From contig CAZLZR010000003.1 of the NCBI GenBank assembly GCA_964564015.1, forward strand, positions 62,001-126,000: a DNA stretch of 64,000 bases, read 5' to 3'. The stretch comes from Acetivibrio sp964564015. Lineage in GTDB: Bacteria; Bacillota; Clostridia; Acetivibrionales; Acetivibrionaceae. Positions 16,760-25,956 of the stretch are shown piece after piece; within the stretch, counting starts at the first letter, position 1, and the number at the start of each line of letters is the position of its first letter. The notes beneath the pieces were generated by a model. The model did not search any database. It saw only the letters and a program-made list of their open reading frames with translations, and had not been told where the DNA came from. A program made the translations under genes and the position numbers.

Positions 16760-19480
16760 TTGGAAAACGAAAGAATGGAACTGGCTATAAAATATGCATC
16801 TGAATTTGGGTTTAGGATAATTATCCTTCATGGTATATCGGAAGATGGCGGGTGTACATGTAAAGCAGGAATCCACTGTGATTCAAAAGGGAAGCACCCA
16901 AGACACTTTGAATGGCAGAAACGGGCAACAAACGATGTGGAGAAGATAAAAAGATATTTCAAGGGACACCCCAACTCAAATATAGGTATTGCCACAGGAG
17001 GGCAATTCTTTGTCCTTGATTCCGATAGGAAAAAGGGTGGAGATAAAACCCTTGATGAGTTTGAGAGGAAATACGGACTCAGGCAGAAAACTGTAAGGGT
17101 TATAACCGGAGCAGGAGTTCATGATTATTACCTTATTCCTAATGATGTAAAAATAAAAACAGGTGTTGATGTTCTGCCCGGTATTGATATCAGGTCTGAC
17201 GGAGGTCTGGTAGTTGCACCGGGCAGTATTCATATATCTGGTAGGAAGTATGAATGGGCAAAGGGATGCTCACCTTGGGATATCAAAATGGCACTGCCTG
17301 ATGACTGGCTCTTGAGGGAAATCGCAGAAAAAGAATGTTTTAAAAAGGCTCCTTTAGTGCCTGAGAATATTGAGGATGGCATGAGGAATTCCACTTTGAC
17401 AAGTATAGCAGGTACCATGAGAAGACGAGGTCTTGGAAGGGATGCAATCCTTTCTGCCCTGCAAACAGAAAATGAACAAAGGTGCGACCCGCCTCTGGAT
17501 GATTCAGAGATCGAGGTGATAGCAAACAGCATTATGAATTATGCTCCTGCCGACCCTGCCACAGGTCTTAAATGGGATAAGTGTATGGGTGACGTTCTTA
17601 TAAACAGAATAGAAGCCATTGAGGGTACTGATGATGTGTTTGGTGATGAAACTCTTAACTGTCTTGCCCTTGCCCGGCAGGAAGAACCTGCGATATATGC
17701 CAAAGCCAAGGCAAAGCTGAAAGGCAGGGTTAACCTGAATGACCTTGAGAGAGCTGTAAAAACCAAGCAGGCTGCCATTAAAGGGCTTAAGGTTGTAAAA
17801 GCAAGGGAGGAACGTGAAGGAGTAAAATTCGCAGGACTTGAGGAATATGAATTCAACATTCCTGATGGATGGAACGTTAGTCTTGAAAACGGTGTAACAA
17901 AAACCTACACATCAAAGGAAGGTTTGGAAAAAACAATCGTTGCATCCTTTAGTCCTATTGTAATAACCAGAAGGTTTGTTAACCTTGACAATGATTCCGA
18001 AAAGCTGGAAATGGCATTCTGGAGGGACGGAAGGTGGAAAAGGGTCACTGCACCGAGGGCACACATATTCAATAAAAACAGCCTTGTTAGTTTAGGCAAC
18101 ACCGGGCTACCTGTTTCATCCAACAGTGCCAGTGAGCTTATAAGCTACATTGAAGATTTTGAAGCATGTAACAGGGATACAGTGGAAGTTGTAAAATCTC
18201 TTTCAAGAGTTGGCTGGACTAAGGATGGAGAGTTCTTCCCATTTACTACTGGTGGTGAAATTGAGTTTGAGACTGACTCCACCGAAACATCAAAAATATT
18301 CAATAGCCTTGAGGAAAGGGGAGATTATGAGCTGTGGAAGAAAGAGTGCCTTAAGATTAGAAGATTGGGGCATATAGCAAGATTTATAGTGGCATCCTCG
18401 TTCGCTTCCCCACTTCTTGAGAAACTAAGCAGGAGAACTTTTATAGTCCATATATGGGACTACAGCAAATCGGGGAAAACAGCAACCACCAAGCTTGCAT
18501 TGTCGATATGGGGAGACCCTGTGCGTATGATAGGAAGCTTTTTTTCCACCATGGTGGGGATGGAAAAGATGTGTGGAGCATTGAACTATCTACCATTTGC
18601 AATAGATGAACTGCAGGTACTGAATGAAAAGAAGATGCCACTTGAGAACATTATATATTCCCTTTCGCTTATGCAGGGCAAGTTTAGAGGCAGAAGAGAC
18701 GGAGGCTTGCAGGATATACCCACATGGAAGAACATTGTTATAACAACTGGTGAAAAAGCTATTATGAAAGAATCCAGCCAAGATGGTGTCTCCACCCGAA
18801 CCCTTGAAATCTATGGCAAAGTTTTGAGGGATGAAGAGGAAGCCTCTCAGGTTCACGTTCTGGCTGAAAAGAACTATGGTTTTGCTGGTAAGGAATTCAT
18901 GATAAAGCTTTGTGAAAAGCTCAAAAATGAGCAAAAGTGTCTTAATGAGGATTATGAGAGGATTCGGTTTGAACTTAAAGCCAATGGTCTGATATCAGGG
19001 CATATGGATAATGTTGCAAACGTCTGTCTTGCAGATTATTATGCAAGTATGATGGTATGGGGAGAAACGGAGGAAAAAGCTTTTAATGAAGCTATTGCAA
19101 TGGGAGTTAAAATTATAGAGAACAATAACCTTCATACTCAGATGGATCATGTTGATAGGGCGTGGGATGTGCTGATAAGCTGGGTAGCTGCCAACAAGGA
19201 TAAGTTTGGTGGTCTTGCAAGTCCTCCGAGGTATGGCAATATCGTAGATGGTACAACATATCAAATACTTGTAAAGTATGCAAATGATGTTCTGACTGAT
19301 GCAGGGTTTGATTACTCAAAATGCATCCAAGGCTTCATGGAGCGGGGCTTGATAAAAAGCTTCATGGAAGGTGGGAAAACTAAAGCGAGTACTGTAAGGA
19401 AGGTTGATGGCATAAGTTGCAGGGTTTATACTATTGAAATTCCAAAAGGAAATGAAGAGGAAGATGACTTCTTGGGGTAA
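16760..19480 (+). CDS. Bifunctional Prim-Pol primase-polymerase with DUF927 helicase-like domain
   Basis: 906 residues. The N-terminal archaeo-eukaryotic Prim-Pol domain (~1-200) shows FVLDSDRKKGG with the DxD metal pair (D87, D89) and PGSIHISGRKYEW (H158). A small helical 'primase C-terminal' segment (~205-260) follows. The C-terminal DUF927 ATPase has Walker A YSKSGKTATT (G572 K573 T574) and Walker B LPFAIDEL (D616 E617). Such fusions are stand-alone replication initiators of satellites, plasmids and integrative elements. It starts at TTG 16760 with AGGTGAG upstream; the first ATG is 16775. It should prime and help unwind the element's DNA, perhaps at the hairpins just upstream. Confidence 0.85.
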   Translation: MENERMELAIKYASEFGFRIIILHGISEDGGCTCKAGIHCDSKGKHPRHFEWQKRATNDVEKIKRYFKGHPNSNIGIATGGQFFVLDSDRKKGGDKTLDEFERKYGLRQKTVRVITGAGVHDYYLIPNDVKIKTGVDVLPGIDIRSDGGLVVAPGSIHISGRKYEWAKGCSPWDIKMALPDDWLLREIAEKECFKKAPLVPENIEDGMRNSTLTSIAGTMRRRGLGRDAILSALQTENEQRCDPPLDDSEIEVIANSIMNYAPADPATGLKWDKCMGDVLINRIEAIEGTDDVFGDETLNCLALARQEEPAIYAKAKAKLKGRVNLNDLERAVKTKQAAIKGLKVVKAREEREGVKFAGLEEYEFNIPDGWNVSLENGVTKTYTSKEGLEKTIVASFSPIVITRRFVNLDNDSEKLEMAFWRDGRWKRVTAPRAHIFNKNSLVSLGNTGLPVSSNSASELISYIEDFEACNRDTVEVVKSLSRVGWTKDGEFFPFTTGGEIEFETDSTETSKIFNSLEERGDYELWKKECLKIRRLGHIARFIVASSFASPLLEKLSRRTFIVHIWDYSKSGKTATTKLALSIWGDPVRMIGSFFSTMVGMEKMCGALNYLPFAIDELQVLNEKKMPLENIIYSLSLMQGKFRGRRDGGLQDIPTWKNIVITTGEKAIMKESSQDGVSTRTLEIYGKVLRDEEEASQVHVLAEKNYGFAGKEFMIKLCEKLKNEQKCLNEDYERIRFELKANGLISGHMDNVANVCLADYYASMMVWGETEEKAFNEAIAMGVKIIENNNLHTQMDHVDRAWDVLISWVAANKDKFGGLASPPRYGNIVDGTTYQILVKYANDVLTDAGFDYSKCIQGFMERGLIKSFMEGGKTKASTVRKVDGISCRVYTIEIPKGNEEEDDFLG

Positions 19481-19839
19481 CAGGATACAACTAGCTTGTA
19501 GTATGTTTGTAGTAGGCTCAAATGCAGTAATGGAAAGGCTTATATATAATATACTACATACTACTATAAAATACTATATATATAAAGGATATACACTTAC
19601 CCTATATTTTAAAGGTATAAGGGGGGTATTCCCCATATATATACTATGTGTTTTTCGGTGTAGTTGAGTAGTAAAACCGTAGAAGCTAGTATTATCTATG
19701 GTTACAGCGGTTACAAGGTTACTACACAGAATGTTGTTTTTTGGGCAAACCCTTCTATTGATTAAAAACGCAGGAAAAGGAGATTTAAAAAATTACAAAA
19801 TTAACCGATTTCAAATCGGTAAAATCAGGAGGTAAGCAA
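19481..19839. other. AT-rich gap with short repeats and a G/C hairpin
   Basis: It contains many overlapping TATA-, TACTA- and CTATATAT-type runs (19535-19600), then GGGGGG (19621-19626) facing CCCC (19631-19634), and ACCGATT/AATCGGT (19804-19820). No convincing gene. It may be a DNA-unwinding or regulatory segment between the replication gene and the packaging-side genes. Confidence 0.4.
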
Positions 19840-20148
19840 ATGGACAAGTTGTCAGCAGGAAAGCAAAGATTGTTGAATTATCTTGGAAAGCCTTATACAA
19901 CAAAGGTGATTGATTTAGAGAGGTGTGTCTATCTTGACATGGGAGACTATGATATTGAAATCTCAAGAGGCAGAACCACACGAGCACACTTTGATATATA
20001 CGTATGGAAGAAAAAAGGCGGGCTTGAAATTGTGGAAAGGTACTTTAGGGTTAAGAACAATCTGGCAAGGATTAAAGTGCTTCTTGATGATATCAGAAGC
20101 AGGTATTCAACTAACTTAAACGAGGAGGAGAAGTATTATGGCATATAG
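19840..20148 (+). CDS. Hypothetical protein of the integrative element
   Basis: 102 residues, basic, no membrane segment, no recognised family. AGGAGG lies 7 bases before the ATG. Its end overlaps the next gene by 11 bases, so the two are coupled. Residues IEISRGRTTRAHFDIYVWKKK suggest an alternating beta structure. Confidence 0.5.
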   Translation: MDKLSAGKQRLLNYLGKPYTTKVIDLERCVYLDMGDYDIEISRGRTTRAHFDIYVWKKKGGLEIVERYFRVKNNLARIKVLLDDIRSRYSTNLNEEEKYYGI

Positions 20149-20434
20149 TTTTACAGTACAGGACAATAAGGTGTTGTTCAGTAACGATGAGGTGAAGAAT
20201 ATTGTATTGTTTGAGTTTGAATTTGTCACAGATGCACCAAAGGTATGCAGGCTATTAAGGAAAGCGGTAAAACAGGTAAGGGATGTTAATCGGCTTATAG
20301 ACACTTCTGATGTAAGCCTGATTAAGTCTTATCAAGATGACATGGAAGAACAGATAAGCTTTAGAGTGAGGTTTTGTAATCCGGTTGATGTGTATAAGGA
20401 TATTGTGGTTCGTGCAACTGTTAGAGAATGGTAA
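20138..20434 (+). CDS. Hypothetical protein of the integrative element
   Basis: 98 residues, soluble, alpha/beta-like, family not recognised. GAGGAG is ~9 bases upstream of ATG 20138, within the preceding gene. It is followed by the cos/pac-like leader of the small terminase gene. Confidence 0.5.
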   Translation: MAYSFTVQDNKVLFSNDEVKNIVLFEFEFVTDAPKVCRLLRKAVKQVRDVNRLIDTSDVSLIKSYQDDMEEQISFRVRFCNPVDVYKDIVVRATVREW

Positions 20435-20670
20435 TAGGAATTTTGAGTAAAAAACATAAAAATTATAAAAAGTCAACTGGTAATTTATGGATAGGGGGAG
20501 GTAAAATCCCTGTCAGCCTTACTCGCACAACGGGTGGAGGGTGACACGCAAAAAGTCGATGGTTCAAGAAGGGTATATAAGGGGCAAAAACAAGGTATAA
20601 AGCCTTGAAATAACCAGTTCACAGGGTTTTAAAATCTAATAAAAAATCAAAATTACGGAGGTGTTTATAT
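20435..20670. other. Candidate cos/pac (packaging) site upstream of the small terminase gene
   Basis: The segment has an unusual G-rich layout for this AT-rich genome: ATAGGGGGAGGTAAAATCCC (20491-20510), then GGGTGGAGGGTGACACGC (20534-20551) and AAAAAGTCG. Firmicutes phages often carry similar GGGGG.GGT..AATCCC and GGGTGACACGC-like blocks just before P27-family terminase small subunit genes, where cos sites lie (from memory, not checked). It has no open reading frame. Confidence 0.45.
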
Positions 20671-21213
20671 ATGGCAAACGGGCATGGTGGTGCAAGACCC
20701 GGCTCAGGGGCAAAAAGAAAACCGCTTGCGGAAAAATTGCTCCTCGGAAATCCCGGCAGAAAGAAATTAGAGCAGTTGGATTTTGGAGAGGAACTAAAAG
20801 GGCAGGATATGCCAGAGCCAAAGGAGTATTTATCGGCAAGGCAAAGAGACGGAACAGACCTTAAGGCAAAAGAGATTTACGAGGAAACATGGAACTGGCT
20901 AAATGACAGGAATTGTGTAGAACTTGTTAATCCTCAACTATTAGAGTCATATGCAATGGCATCGGCAAGATGGCTTCAGTGCGAACAGGCAATTGATAAT
21001 TTTGGTTTTTTGAGTAAACACCCAACGACTGGTGCTGCTTGTCAGAGTCCTTTTGTTGCTATGGGTCAGAACTACAGAAAACAGATGATAAACATATGGT
21101 TTCAGATATATCAGATAGTAAGGGAGAACTGCTCATCTGAATTAGGCGGTAAGAGCATGAAGGACGATCCGATGGAACTGTTGCTCTCAGGACGATGGAG
21201 AGGACAGAAATAG
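20671..21213 (+). CDS. P27-family-like phage terminase small subunit
   Basis: 180 residues. The N-terminus GGARPGSGAKRKP and the GNPGRKKL box are typical of P27-type small terminases, as is the later pattern LESYAMASARWLQCEQAI...G...HPTTGAACQSPFVAMGQ. The small terminase recognises the packaging site and presents DNA to a large terminase, which is absent from this window, so a helper phage would have to supply it. GGAGGTG precedes the ATG. Alternative: a domesticated DNA-binding remnant. Confidence 0.7.
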   Translation: MANGHGGARPGSGAKRKPLAEKLLLGNPGRKKLEQLDFGEELKGQDMPEPKEYLSARQRDGTDLKAKEIYEETWNWLNDRNCVELVNPQLLESYAMASARWLQCEQAIDNFGFLSKHPTTGAACQSPFVAMGQNYRKQMINIWFQIYQIVRENCSSELGGKSMKDDPMELLLSGRWRGQK

Positions 21214-21280
21214 CTTGATATAACTTCTGTTTAGAGTGATAAATGTTATAAGGAAAAATAAAAACAAGGAGGTCTTGAAC

Positions 21281-22087
21281 ATGGCAACTTATACAATGAA
21301 ATTCAAAGGAATACCAAGAAAGGAAGTTGCACAGCTGTTGGCGGTCATTCTTGAATCGGAGGTTTCATACAAAGGAGCGCCTTCCTTTAACTACACTGTT
21401 GCAGACTTAAATGGAAACGAGTGGATTATAACAAAAGGTGACGAACTGGTTATTCCTGCCGGAGCAATTTACAACAAGGAAATTCTCGAGAAGTTGAATA
21501 ATGCCTTGGCGGATACAGAATTTTGTACAGAGGGTTGCACATCAAAGGTTACACTTACGATGGAGGAGCACACAGGAGCAACCTTACGAAACCTTTTAAA
21601 TATGGTGGCGGGAAAGGAAAGCATGATATTAAAAGCAATCGGAGCGGAAACTGAAAGCCGACTGGACAGGGATTTCATAATCAATGTAAACCACTTCCGA
21701 CCCGAGACCATTGAAAGCTTCGATGAACTCCTTCCTGCTCTTCCTGATAACGGTACAAATCCACTGCTTGAATTTGAAAATGGTAAAATAATCTTCAATT
21801 TGTTTCCTGCCACACTGGATGCGGTGGAAATAGAAGCCTACACATTATTTGCTGAAGCATTGAGCCTGAAAGCACTTGTTCAAAAGAACTCATATATAAA
21901 GGAGACTGTTACGGAAAATGAAAAGTTTACTTTTCGGGTATTCCTTTTGAAGCTTGGATTCATAGGGGATGAGTATAAAGCTGCAAGGAAGGTACTTCTA
22001 AGAAATCTTTTAGGCAATTGCTCCTTTGCCACAGAGAGTTCCTTGCAGAAAGCCTTGGAGAAAAGAAAACAAAAAGTGGCAATATAA
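21281..22087 (+). CDS. Hypothetical protein sharing a C-terminal module with the amidoligase-like protein
   Basis: 268 residues from ATG 21281 (AAGGAGG 8 bases upstream). The first ~200 residues have no family I recognise. The C-terminal ~45 residues (ENEKFTFRVFLLKLGFIGD, then EYKAARKVLLRNLLGN) closely match the C-terminus of the amidoligase at 22425 (ENEKYTFRCWLLRLGLIGD). The two proteins therefore share a module and are probably functionally linked, perhaps as enzyme and substrate or co-factor. A terminator follows. Confidence 0.6.
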   Translation: MATYTMKFKGIPRKEVAQLLAVILESEVSYKGAPSFNYTVADLNGNEWIITKGDELVIPAGAIYNKEILEKLNNALADTEFCTEGCTSKVTLTMEEHTGATLRNLLNMVAGKESMILKAIGAETESRLDRDFIINVNHFRPETIESFDELLPALPDNGTNPLLEFENGKIIFNLFPATLDAVEIEAYTLFAEALSLKALVQKNSYIKETVTENEKFTFRVFLLKLGFIGDEYKAARKVLLRNLLGNCSFATESSLQKALEKRKQKVAI

Positions 22088-22128
22088 TCACAAAGGGTGT
22101 CAGCTTTCGGCACTCCTTGCTTTCTGGA

Positions 22129-22153
22129 AGAACCCTGCAAAGGGTTCTTTTTT
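22129..22153 (+). terminator. Rho-independent terminator
   Basis: AGAACCC (22129-22135) pairs with GGGTTCT (22142-22148), followed by a run of Ts. It closes the transcription unit that ends at 22087. Confidence 0.8.
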
Positions 22154-22424
22154 CAGAGGTTAAAGACTTAAAAGTATAAAGGCTTCAAATTCCTTTTTTA
22201 TTAATTAGGAAGCAGAAGTACATATCAATTATATAAAAAATGTACATTTTAACTTTATATTTTCAACTTAGAAACAAGGTTTCATTGGGAAAATGTACAA
22301 ATGTGCTTGTAACGGACTAATTACAAGGTTTTGCTGAAAATTGACTTGCTATTTATGTGTTTTAGAGTGATTAATGTAATTACAGGGAAACACACCTGAA
22401 ACACATGGAGGGAGCGGGTTTTGA
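22154..22424. other. Leader of the amidoligase gene
   Basis: AT-rich, no open reading frame of note. GGAGGGAGCGGG lies close to the ATG at 22425. No clear -35/-10 pair was assigned. Confidence 0.3.
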
Positions 22425-23315
22425 ATGAAAAACCAGACTTTTGGAATCGAAATCGAAATGACCGGACTTTCTAGGGAGCAAACGGCAAAAACAGTGGCAG
22501 AATACTTTAGAACAACATTTCGATATATCAGAGGGGTTTACGATGCTTATGAAGTTAAGGCACAGGACGGCAGAGTGTGGAAAATAGTAAGAGATGCAAG
22601 CGTAATTCCCGAACACAAGAATGGCACACCAGCAGGTGATACATACAAGGTTGAACTGGTAAGCCCGATTTGCAAATATGAAGACATTCAAACGGTACAA
22701 GAACTTGTGAGAAAACTCAGGGGTTCAGGAATGGTGGCAAATCCAAGCACTGGCATTCATGTTCATATAGGGATAGGCAAACATACACCACAAACATTGA
22801 GAAATCTGGCAAACCTAATTTACAGCAAGGAACATCTGATATACAGGGCACTTGATGTAAACCCAAACCGGAGCAGGTATTGCAAACCAGCAGATGAACA
22901 ATTTATAGAAGACATCAATAGAAAAAAACCAAAAACCATGGTTGAACTTGCAGATTTATGGTACGCAAGGTATCCGAATGAAGACCGCAACAGGCATTAC
23001 CATGAAAGTAGATATCATCTTTTGAACCTTCATAGCACTTTTACAAAGGGTACAATAGAGTTTAGAGGATTTAACGGTACTACACATGCGGGCAAGATAA
23101 AGGCAGCAATACAGTTTTGTATGGCGGTAAGCCATCAGGCACTTACACAGAAAACAGCAAGCAGACAAAGGAGCAGTGCTGAAAATGAGAAATACACATT
23201 CAGATGTTGGCTTCTTAGATTGGGCTTGATTGGTGACGAATATAAGACAGCGAGACTACACCTTTTGGAAAACTTGACGGGCAACAGTGCATGGAGGCAT
23301 ACAGATGCAATATAA
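22425..23315 (+). CDS. Putative amidoligase (ATP-grasp/glutamine-synthetase-like fold)
   Basis: 296 residues. FGIEIEMTGLSREQTA at residues ~5-20 is the standard amidoligase opening (E-x-E metal ligands), followed by WKIVRDASVIP, YKVELVSPI, GIHVHIGIGKH (the HVH pair) and GTIEFRGFNGT. The family makes amide or peptide bonds from ATP, amine and carboxylate (family knowledge). A C-terminal extension (~250-296) is shared with the 21281 protein. The adjacent GGCT gene suggests a gamma-glutamyl-type tag added by this enzyme and removed or recycled by its neighbour. GGAGGGAG precedes the start. Confidence 0.85.
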   Translation: MKNQTFGIEIEMTGLSREQTAKTVAEYFRTTFRYIRGVYDAYEVKAQDGRVWKIVRDASVIPEHKNGTPAGDTYKVELVSPICKYEDIQTVQELVRKLRGSGMVANPSTGIHVHIGIGKHTPQTLRNLANLIYSKEHLIYRALDVNPNRSRYCKPADEQFIEDINRKKPKTMVELADLWYARYPNEDRNRHYHESRYHLLNLHSTFTKGTIEFRGFNGTTHAGKIKAAIQFCMAVSHQALTQKTASRQRSSAENEKYTFRCWLLRLGLIGDEYKTARLHLLENLTGNSAWRHTDAI

Positions 23316-23378
23316 CAAAAACAAAGGCTCTGGCGGGCAAATAGCCCGCTACAAAGCCGTTGAACAGGAGGGGTTGAA

Positions 23379-23810
23379 ATGAAGACTTTATACATTGCTT
23401 ATGGCAGTAATTTAAACCTTGACCAGATGGCAATGAGATGCCCCACAGCAAAGGTTCTTGGAAGCAGCACTCTAAGAGGTTATCAGCTATTATTCAGGGG
23501 ATATGAGAGTGGGGCGGTTGCCACTATAGAAAAAAGAGCAAATGGGAAGGTTCCGGTTCTTGTTTGGGAATTGGAGACAAGTGATGAAAAAGCACTTGAC
23601 AGATATGAGGGATGGCCGAGTTTTTACAGGAAGGAATACATAAAAATAAACCTAAACTGCAAATGGGTGATTGCAATGGTTTATATAATGAATGAAGGTA
23701 GAAGACTTGGCAAACCCAGCCAAAGATATTACAACACAATTTATAAAGGATATAGGGATGCGGGTTTTAATACCAATATCCTAAACGAGGCAGTTATAAA
23801 ATCAATATAA
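23379..23810 (+). CDS. Gamma-glutamylcyclotransferase-like (AIG2/GGCT) protein
   Basis: 143 residues. YIAYGSNLN at residues ~4-12 is the GGCT substrate loop, and ALDRYEGWPSFYRKEYI contains the catalytic glutamate (E in RYEGW). The fold cleaves gamma-glutamyl linkages to 5-oxoproline (family knowledge). AGGAGGGG lies a few bases upstream. Amidoligase and GGCT genes are known to co-occur in phages and mobile elements. A C-terminal ~35-residue extension follows. Confidence 0.85.
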   Translation: MKTLYIAYGSNLNLDQMAMRCPTAKVLGSSTLRGYQLLFRGYESGAVATIEKRANGKVPVLVWELETSDEKALDRYEGWPSFYRKEYIKINLNCKWVIAMVYIMNEGRRLGKPSQRYYNTIYKGYRDAGFNTNILNEAVIKSI

Positions 23811-23900
23811 CTTCATAATGTTTGGCAGTATTGACTGAGGGGAACATCCTAAATAAGCTGAAAGGATTTACAGGCTGATTTTAATAAAAATACAACTGGG

Positions 23901-23934
23901 AGAGTGGTTTCAATTTGAACCGCTCTTTCTTTTT
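23901..23934 (+). terminator. Probable rho-independent terminator
   Basis: AGAGTGGTTTCA and TGAACCGCTCT pair with two G-U wobbles across a short AT loop, followed by TTTCTTTTTG. It separates the GGCT unit from the genes leading to the recombinases. Confidence 0.7.
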
Positions 23935-23988
23935 GTCAAAAATTCGGGGGAGGATGGTAATTCTTCCTTGTTTGCGGAGGTCGAAAGA

Positions 23989-24408
23989 ATGAACTTGGAG
24001 CAAAAGCAAAGGGTAAGTCAAATGAGACATCAGGGAATGAGTTACATTCAGATAGCAGCTGACCTTGGTGTTTCTGAAAATACAATAAAGTCATATTGCA
24101 GAAGAAACAACCTTGGTACTTTTAAAGGTAGAAGGCTTGAAATAAGTACCGAATGCAAACAGTGCGGGAAACCTTTACTGCAAGGAAGAAAAGGGCATCC
24201 CCAAAAATTCTGTTCAGAGGAATGCCGCAGGAAATGGTGGAAGGATAACTCGGGTCAGCTAATCAGGATGGCATGGTATACCATCACCTGCACCGGGTGC
24301 GGCATGGTCTTTAAAAGCTATGGTAATAAAGGCAGGAGGTTTTGTTCCCATGACTGTTATATAAATTACCGCTTCAATACCATTAATAAGGACGGTGATG
24401 AATCGTGA
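23989..24408 (+). CDS. Helix-turn-helix protein with two zinc-finger-like Cys motifs
   Basis: 139 residues from ATG 23989 (GGAGGTC upstream). Residues ~5-45 form a sigma-region-4/resolvase-like HTH (MRHQGMSYIQIAADLGVSEN). Two Cys-rich motifs follow: CKQCGKPLL...FCSEEC (~55-85) and CTGCGMVF...FCSHDC (~105-130), like FCS/TRASH-type zinc fingers. It probably binds DNA and may regulate the recombinases downstream. Its stop overlaps the next gene's GTG. Confidence 0.7.
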   Translation: MNLEQKQRVSQMRHQGMSYIQIAADLGVSENTIKSYCRRNNLGTFKGRRLEISTECKQCGKPLLQGRKGHPQKFCSEECRRKWWKDNSGQLIRMAWYTITCTGCGMVFKSYGNKGRRFCSHDCYINYRFNTINKDGDES

Positions 24409-24560
24409 CCCATGACCAGTTCCAGAGGGAGAAGAACTACAGGGTGTCCCTTTCCATCACCAAGGCAATGCTCGCCAATGGGGTTATAACCGAGCAGGAA
24501 TATAGAAAGATAGATAGGCTCTTGATAACCAGATACAAGCCTGTAATAGGCGCATTATAA
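24405..24560 (+). CDS. Small SHOCT-like protein
   Basis: 51 residues, starting at GTG 24405 in a 4-base overlap with the previous stop. The sequence LANGVITEQEYRKIDRLL is the pattern of the SHOCT domain (short helical, 'G.IT..E'). Such small proteins often precede serine recombinase genes in clostridial prophages and integrative elements. Confidence 0.65.
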   Translation: MTHDQFQREKNYRVSLSITKAMLANGVITEQEYRKIDRLLITRYKPVIGAL

Positions 24561-24612
24561 TGGTTGCTTTGTATCAAAATCAGAGGTATCATCACTACAA
24601 GGAGGTGGTTTC

Positions 24613-25956
24613 ATGCAACGCAAAATAAGGAAGATAGCACCTTTGATGGCAAAAGCACCAGTAAAAAAACGTGTTGCGGCATATGCAAGGGTATCAAGTG
24701 GAAAGGATGCAATGATACACTCGCTCTCATCCCAAATCAGTTATTACAGCGAGTACATACAAAAACATGCAGGGTGGGAATACATAGGTGTGTATGCAGA
24801 TGAAGCGGTAACAGGAACAAAGGATGGAAGAGAGGAATTTCAAAGGCTTTTAGCCGATTGCAGGAATGGCAGAATTGACATGGTAATAACAAAATCAATA
24901 TCTCGCTTTGCAAGGAATACTGTAACCATGCTTGAAGTGGTCAGAGAACTAAAGAGTCTTGAGATTGATGTGTTTTTTGAAAAAGAGAACATTCACAGTA
25001 TGAGCGGGGATGGTGAGTTAATGCTTACCATCCTCGCTTCATTTGCACAGGAGGAAAGCCGCTCGGTCAGTGAGAACTGCAAGTGGAGGATAAGGAACAA
25101 ATTCAAGGAAGGACTGCCTTTTAGCTTTTCTATTATCGGATATGACTTGAAGAACGGTAAACTTGAAATAATTCCGAATGAAGCTGAAATTGTAAAAATG
25201 ATTTTCAACGATTATTTGTCTGGAATGGGTAAAAACGTAATTATGAAAAAGCTTAATGCCATGGGGGTCAAAACGAAGAAGGGAAACCAGTGGGAGGAAA
25301 AAGCCGTAGACCGTATTCTTCGCAATGAAAAGTATACAGGAGATTTACTCTTGCAAAAGGTATTCAGATCCAATCATATAGAAAAGCAAAAACGTACCAA
25401 TGAAGGACAACTGCCGATGTATTATGTGAGGGATAACCATGAAGCCATTATTGACCGTAAGACTTTTGAATTGGTACAGCAGAAGCTAAAAGAAAATGCA
25501 AAACGGTTTTATAATACAAATCAGGTTTTTGGGGTGTATCCTTTTACAAGCAGGATTATATGCGGGATATGTAAACAGCATTACCGTAGAAAAGTCAATA
25601 ATGCAGGTACAAAATATGCAAAGCCGGTATGGATATGCCCCACCTATAACAGGATGGGAAAAGCGGTCTGTCCATCACGCCAGATACCTGAAAATATTTT
25701 ATGCACATTATCAGCGGAGGTTATGGGAGTTGAAGAATTTGATGAAGTAACCTTTGAAAGCGTGATAAAGGAGATAAGAGTAATTGAAGCCAGCTCGGTG
25801 GATTTTGTTTTTCAAGATGGACAGATTGTTAAAAAGGAATGGCAGAACAAATCACGAAGTGAAAGCTGGGATGAGGAAAAGAGGAACAAGGCAAGGGAGC
25901 ACCATTTAAAGCTTATGGAAAGGAGGAATGAACAATGTCAACAGCAAGAGCGGTAA
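24613..25956 (+). CDS. Large serine recombinase (site-specific integrase), first of a pair
   Basis: 447 residues. The resolvase catalytic domain begins VAAYARVSSGKD with the nucleophile serine at about residue 28, and the SRFARN...FFEKENIHS region completes it. A recombinase domain follows (GVKTKKGNQWEEKAVDRILRNEKYTGD), then a zinc-ribbon domain (CGICKQHYRRK...CPTYN). It is shorter than most large serine integrases and lacks the long coiled coil of its neighbour. GGAGGTG lies ~7 bases upstream. Probably works with the following recombinase for integration or excision. Confidence 0.9.
   Translation: MQRKIRKIAPLMAKAPVKKRVAAYARVSSGKDAMIHSLSSQISYYSEYIQKHAGWEYIGVYADEAVTGTKDGREEFQRLLADCRNGRIDMVITKSISRFARNTVTMLEVVRELKSLEIDVFFEKENIHSMSGDGELMLTILASFAQEESRSVSENCKWRIRNKFKEGLPFSFSIIGYDLKNGKLEIIPNEAEIVKMIFNDYLSGMGKNVIMKKLNAMGVKTKKGNQWEEKAVDRILRNEKYTGDLLLQKVFRSNHIEKQKRTNEGQLPMYYVRDNHEAIIDRKTFELVQQKLKENAKRFYNTNQVFGVYPFTSRIICGICKQHYRRKVNNAGTKYAKPVWICPTYNRMGKAVCPSRQIPENILCTLSAEVMGVEEFDEVTFESVIKEIRVIEASSVDFVFQDGQIVKKEWQNKSRSESWDEEKRNKAREHHLKLMERRNEQCQQQER

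Noticed and set aside
20435..20670. Riboswitch-like leader
   Set aside because: The G-rich blocks suggested an RNA, but no riboswitch consensus was recognised and the position before a small terminase gene fits a packaging site better.
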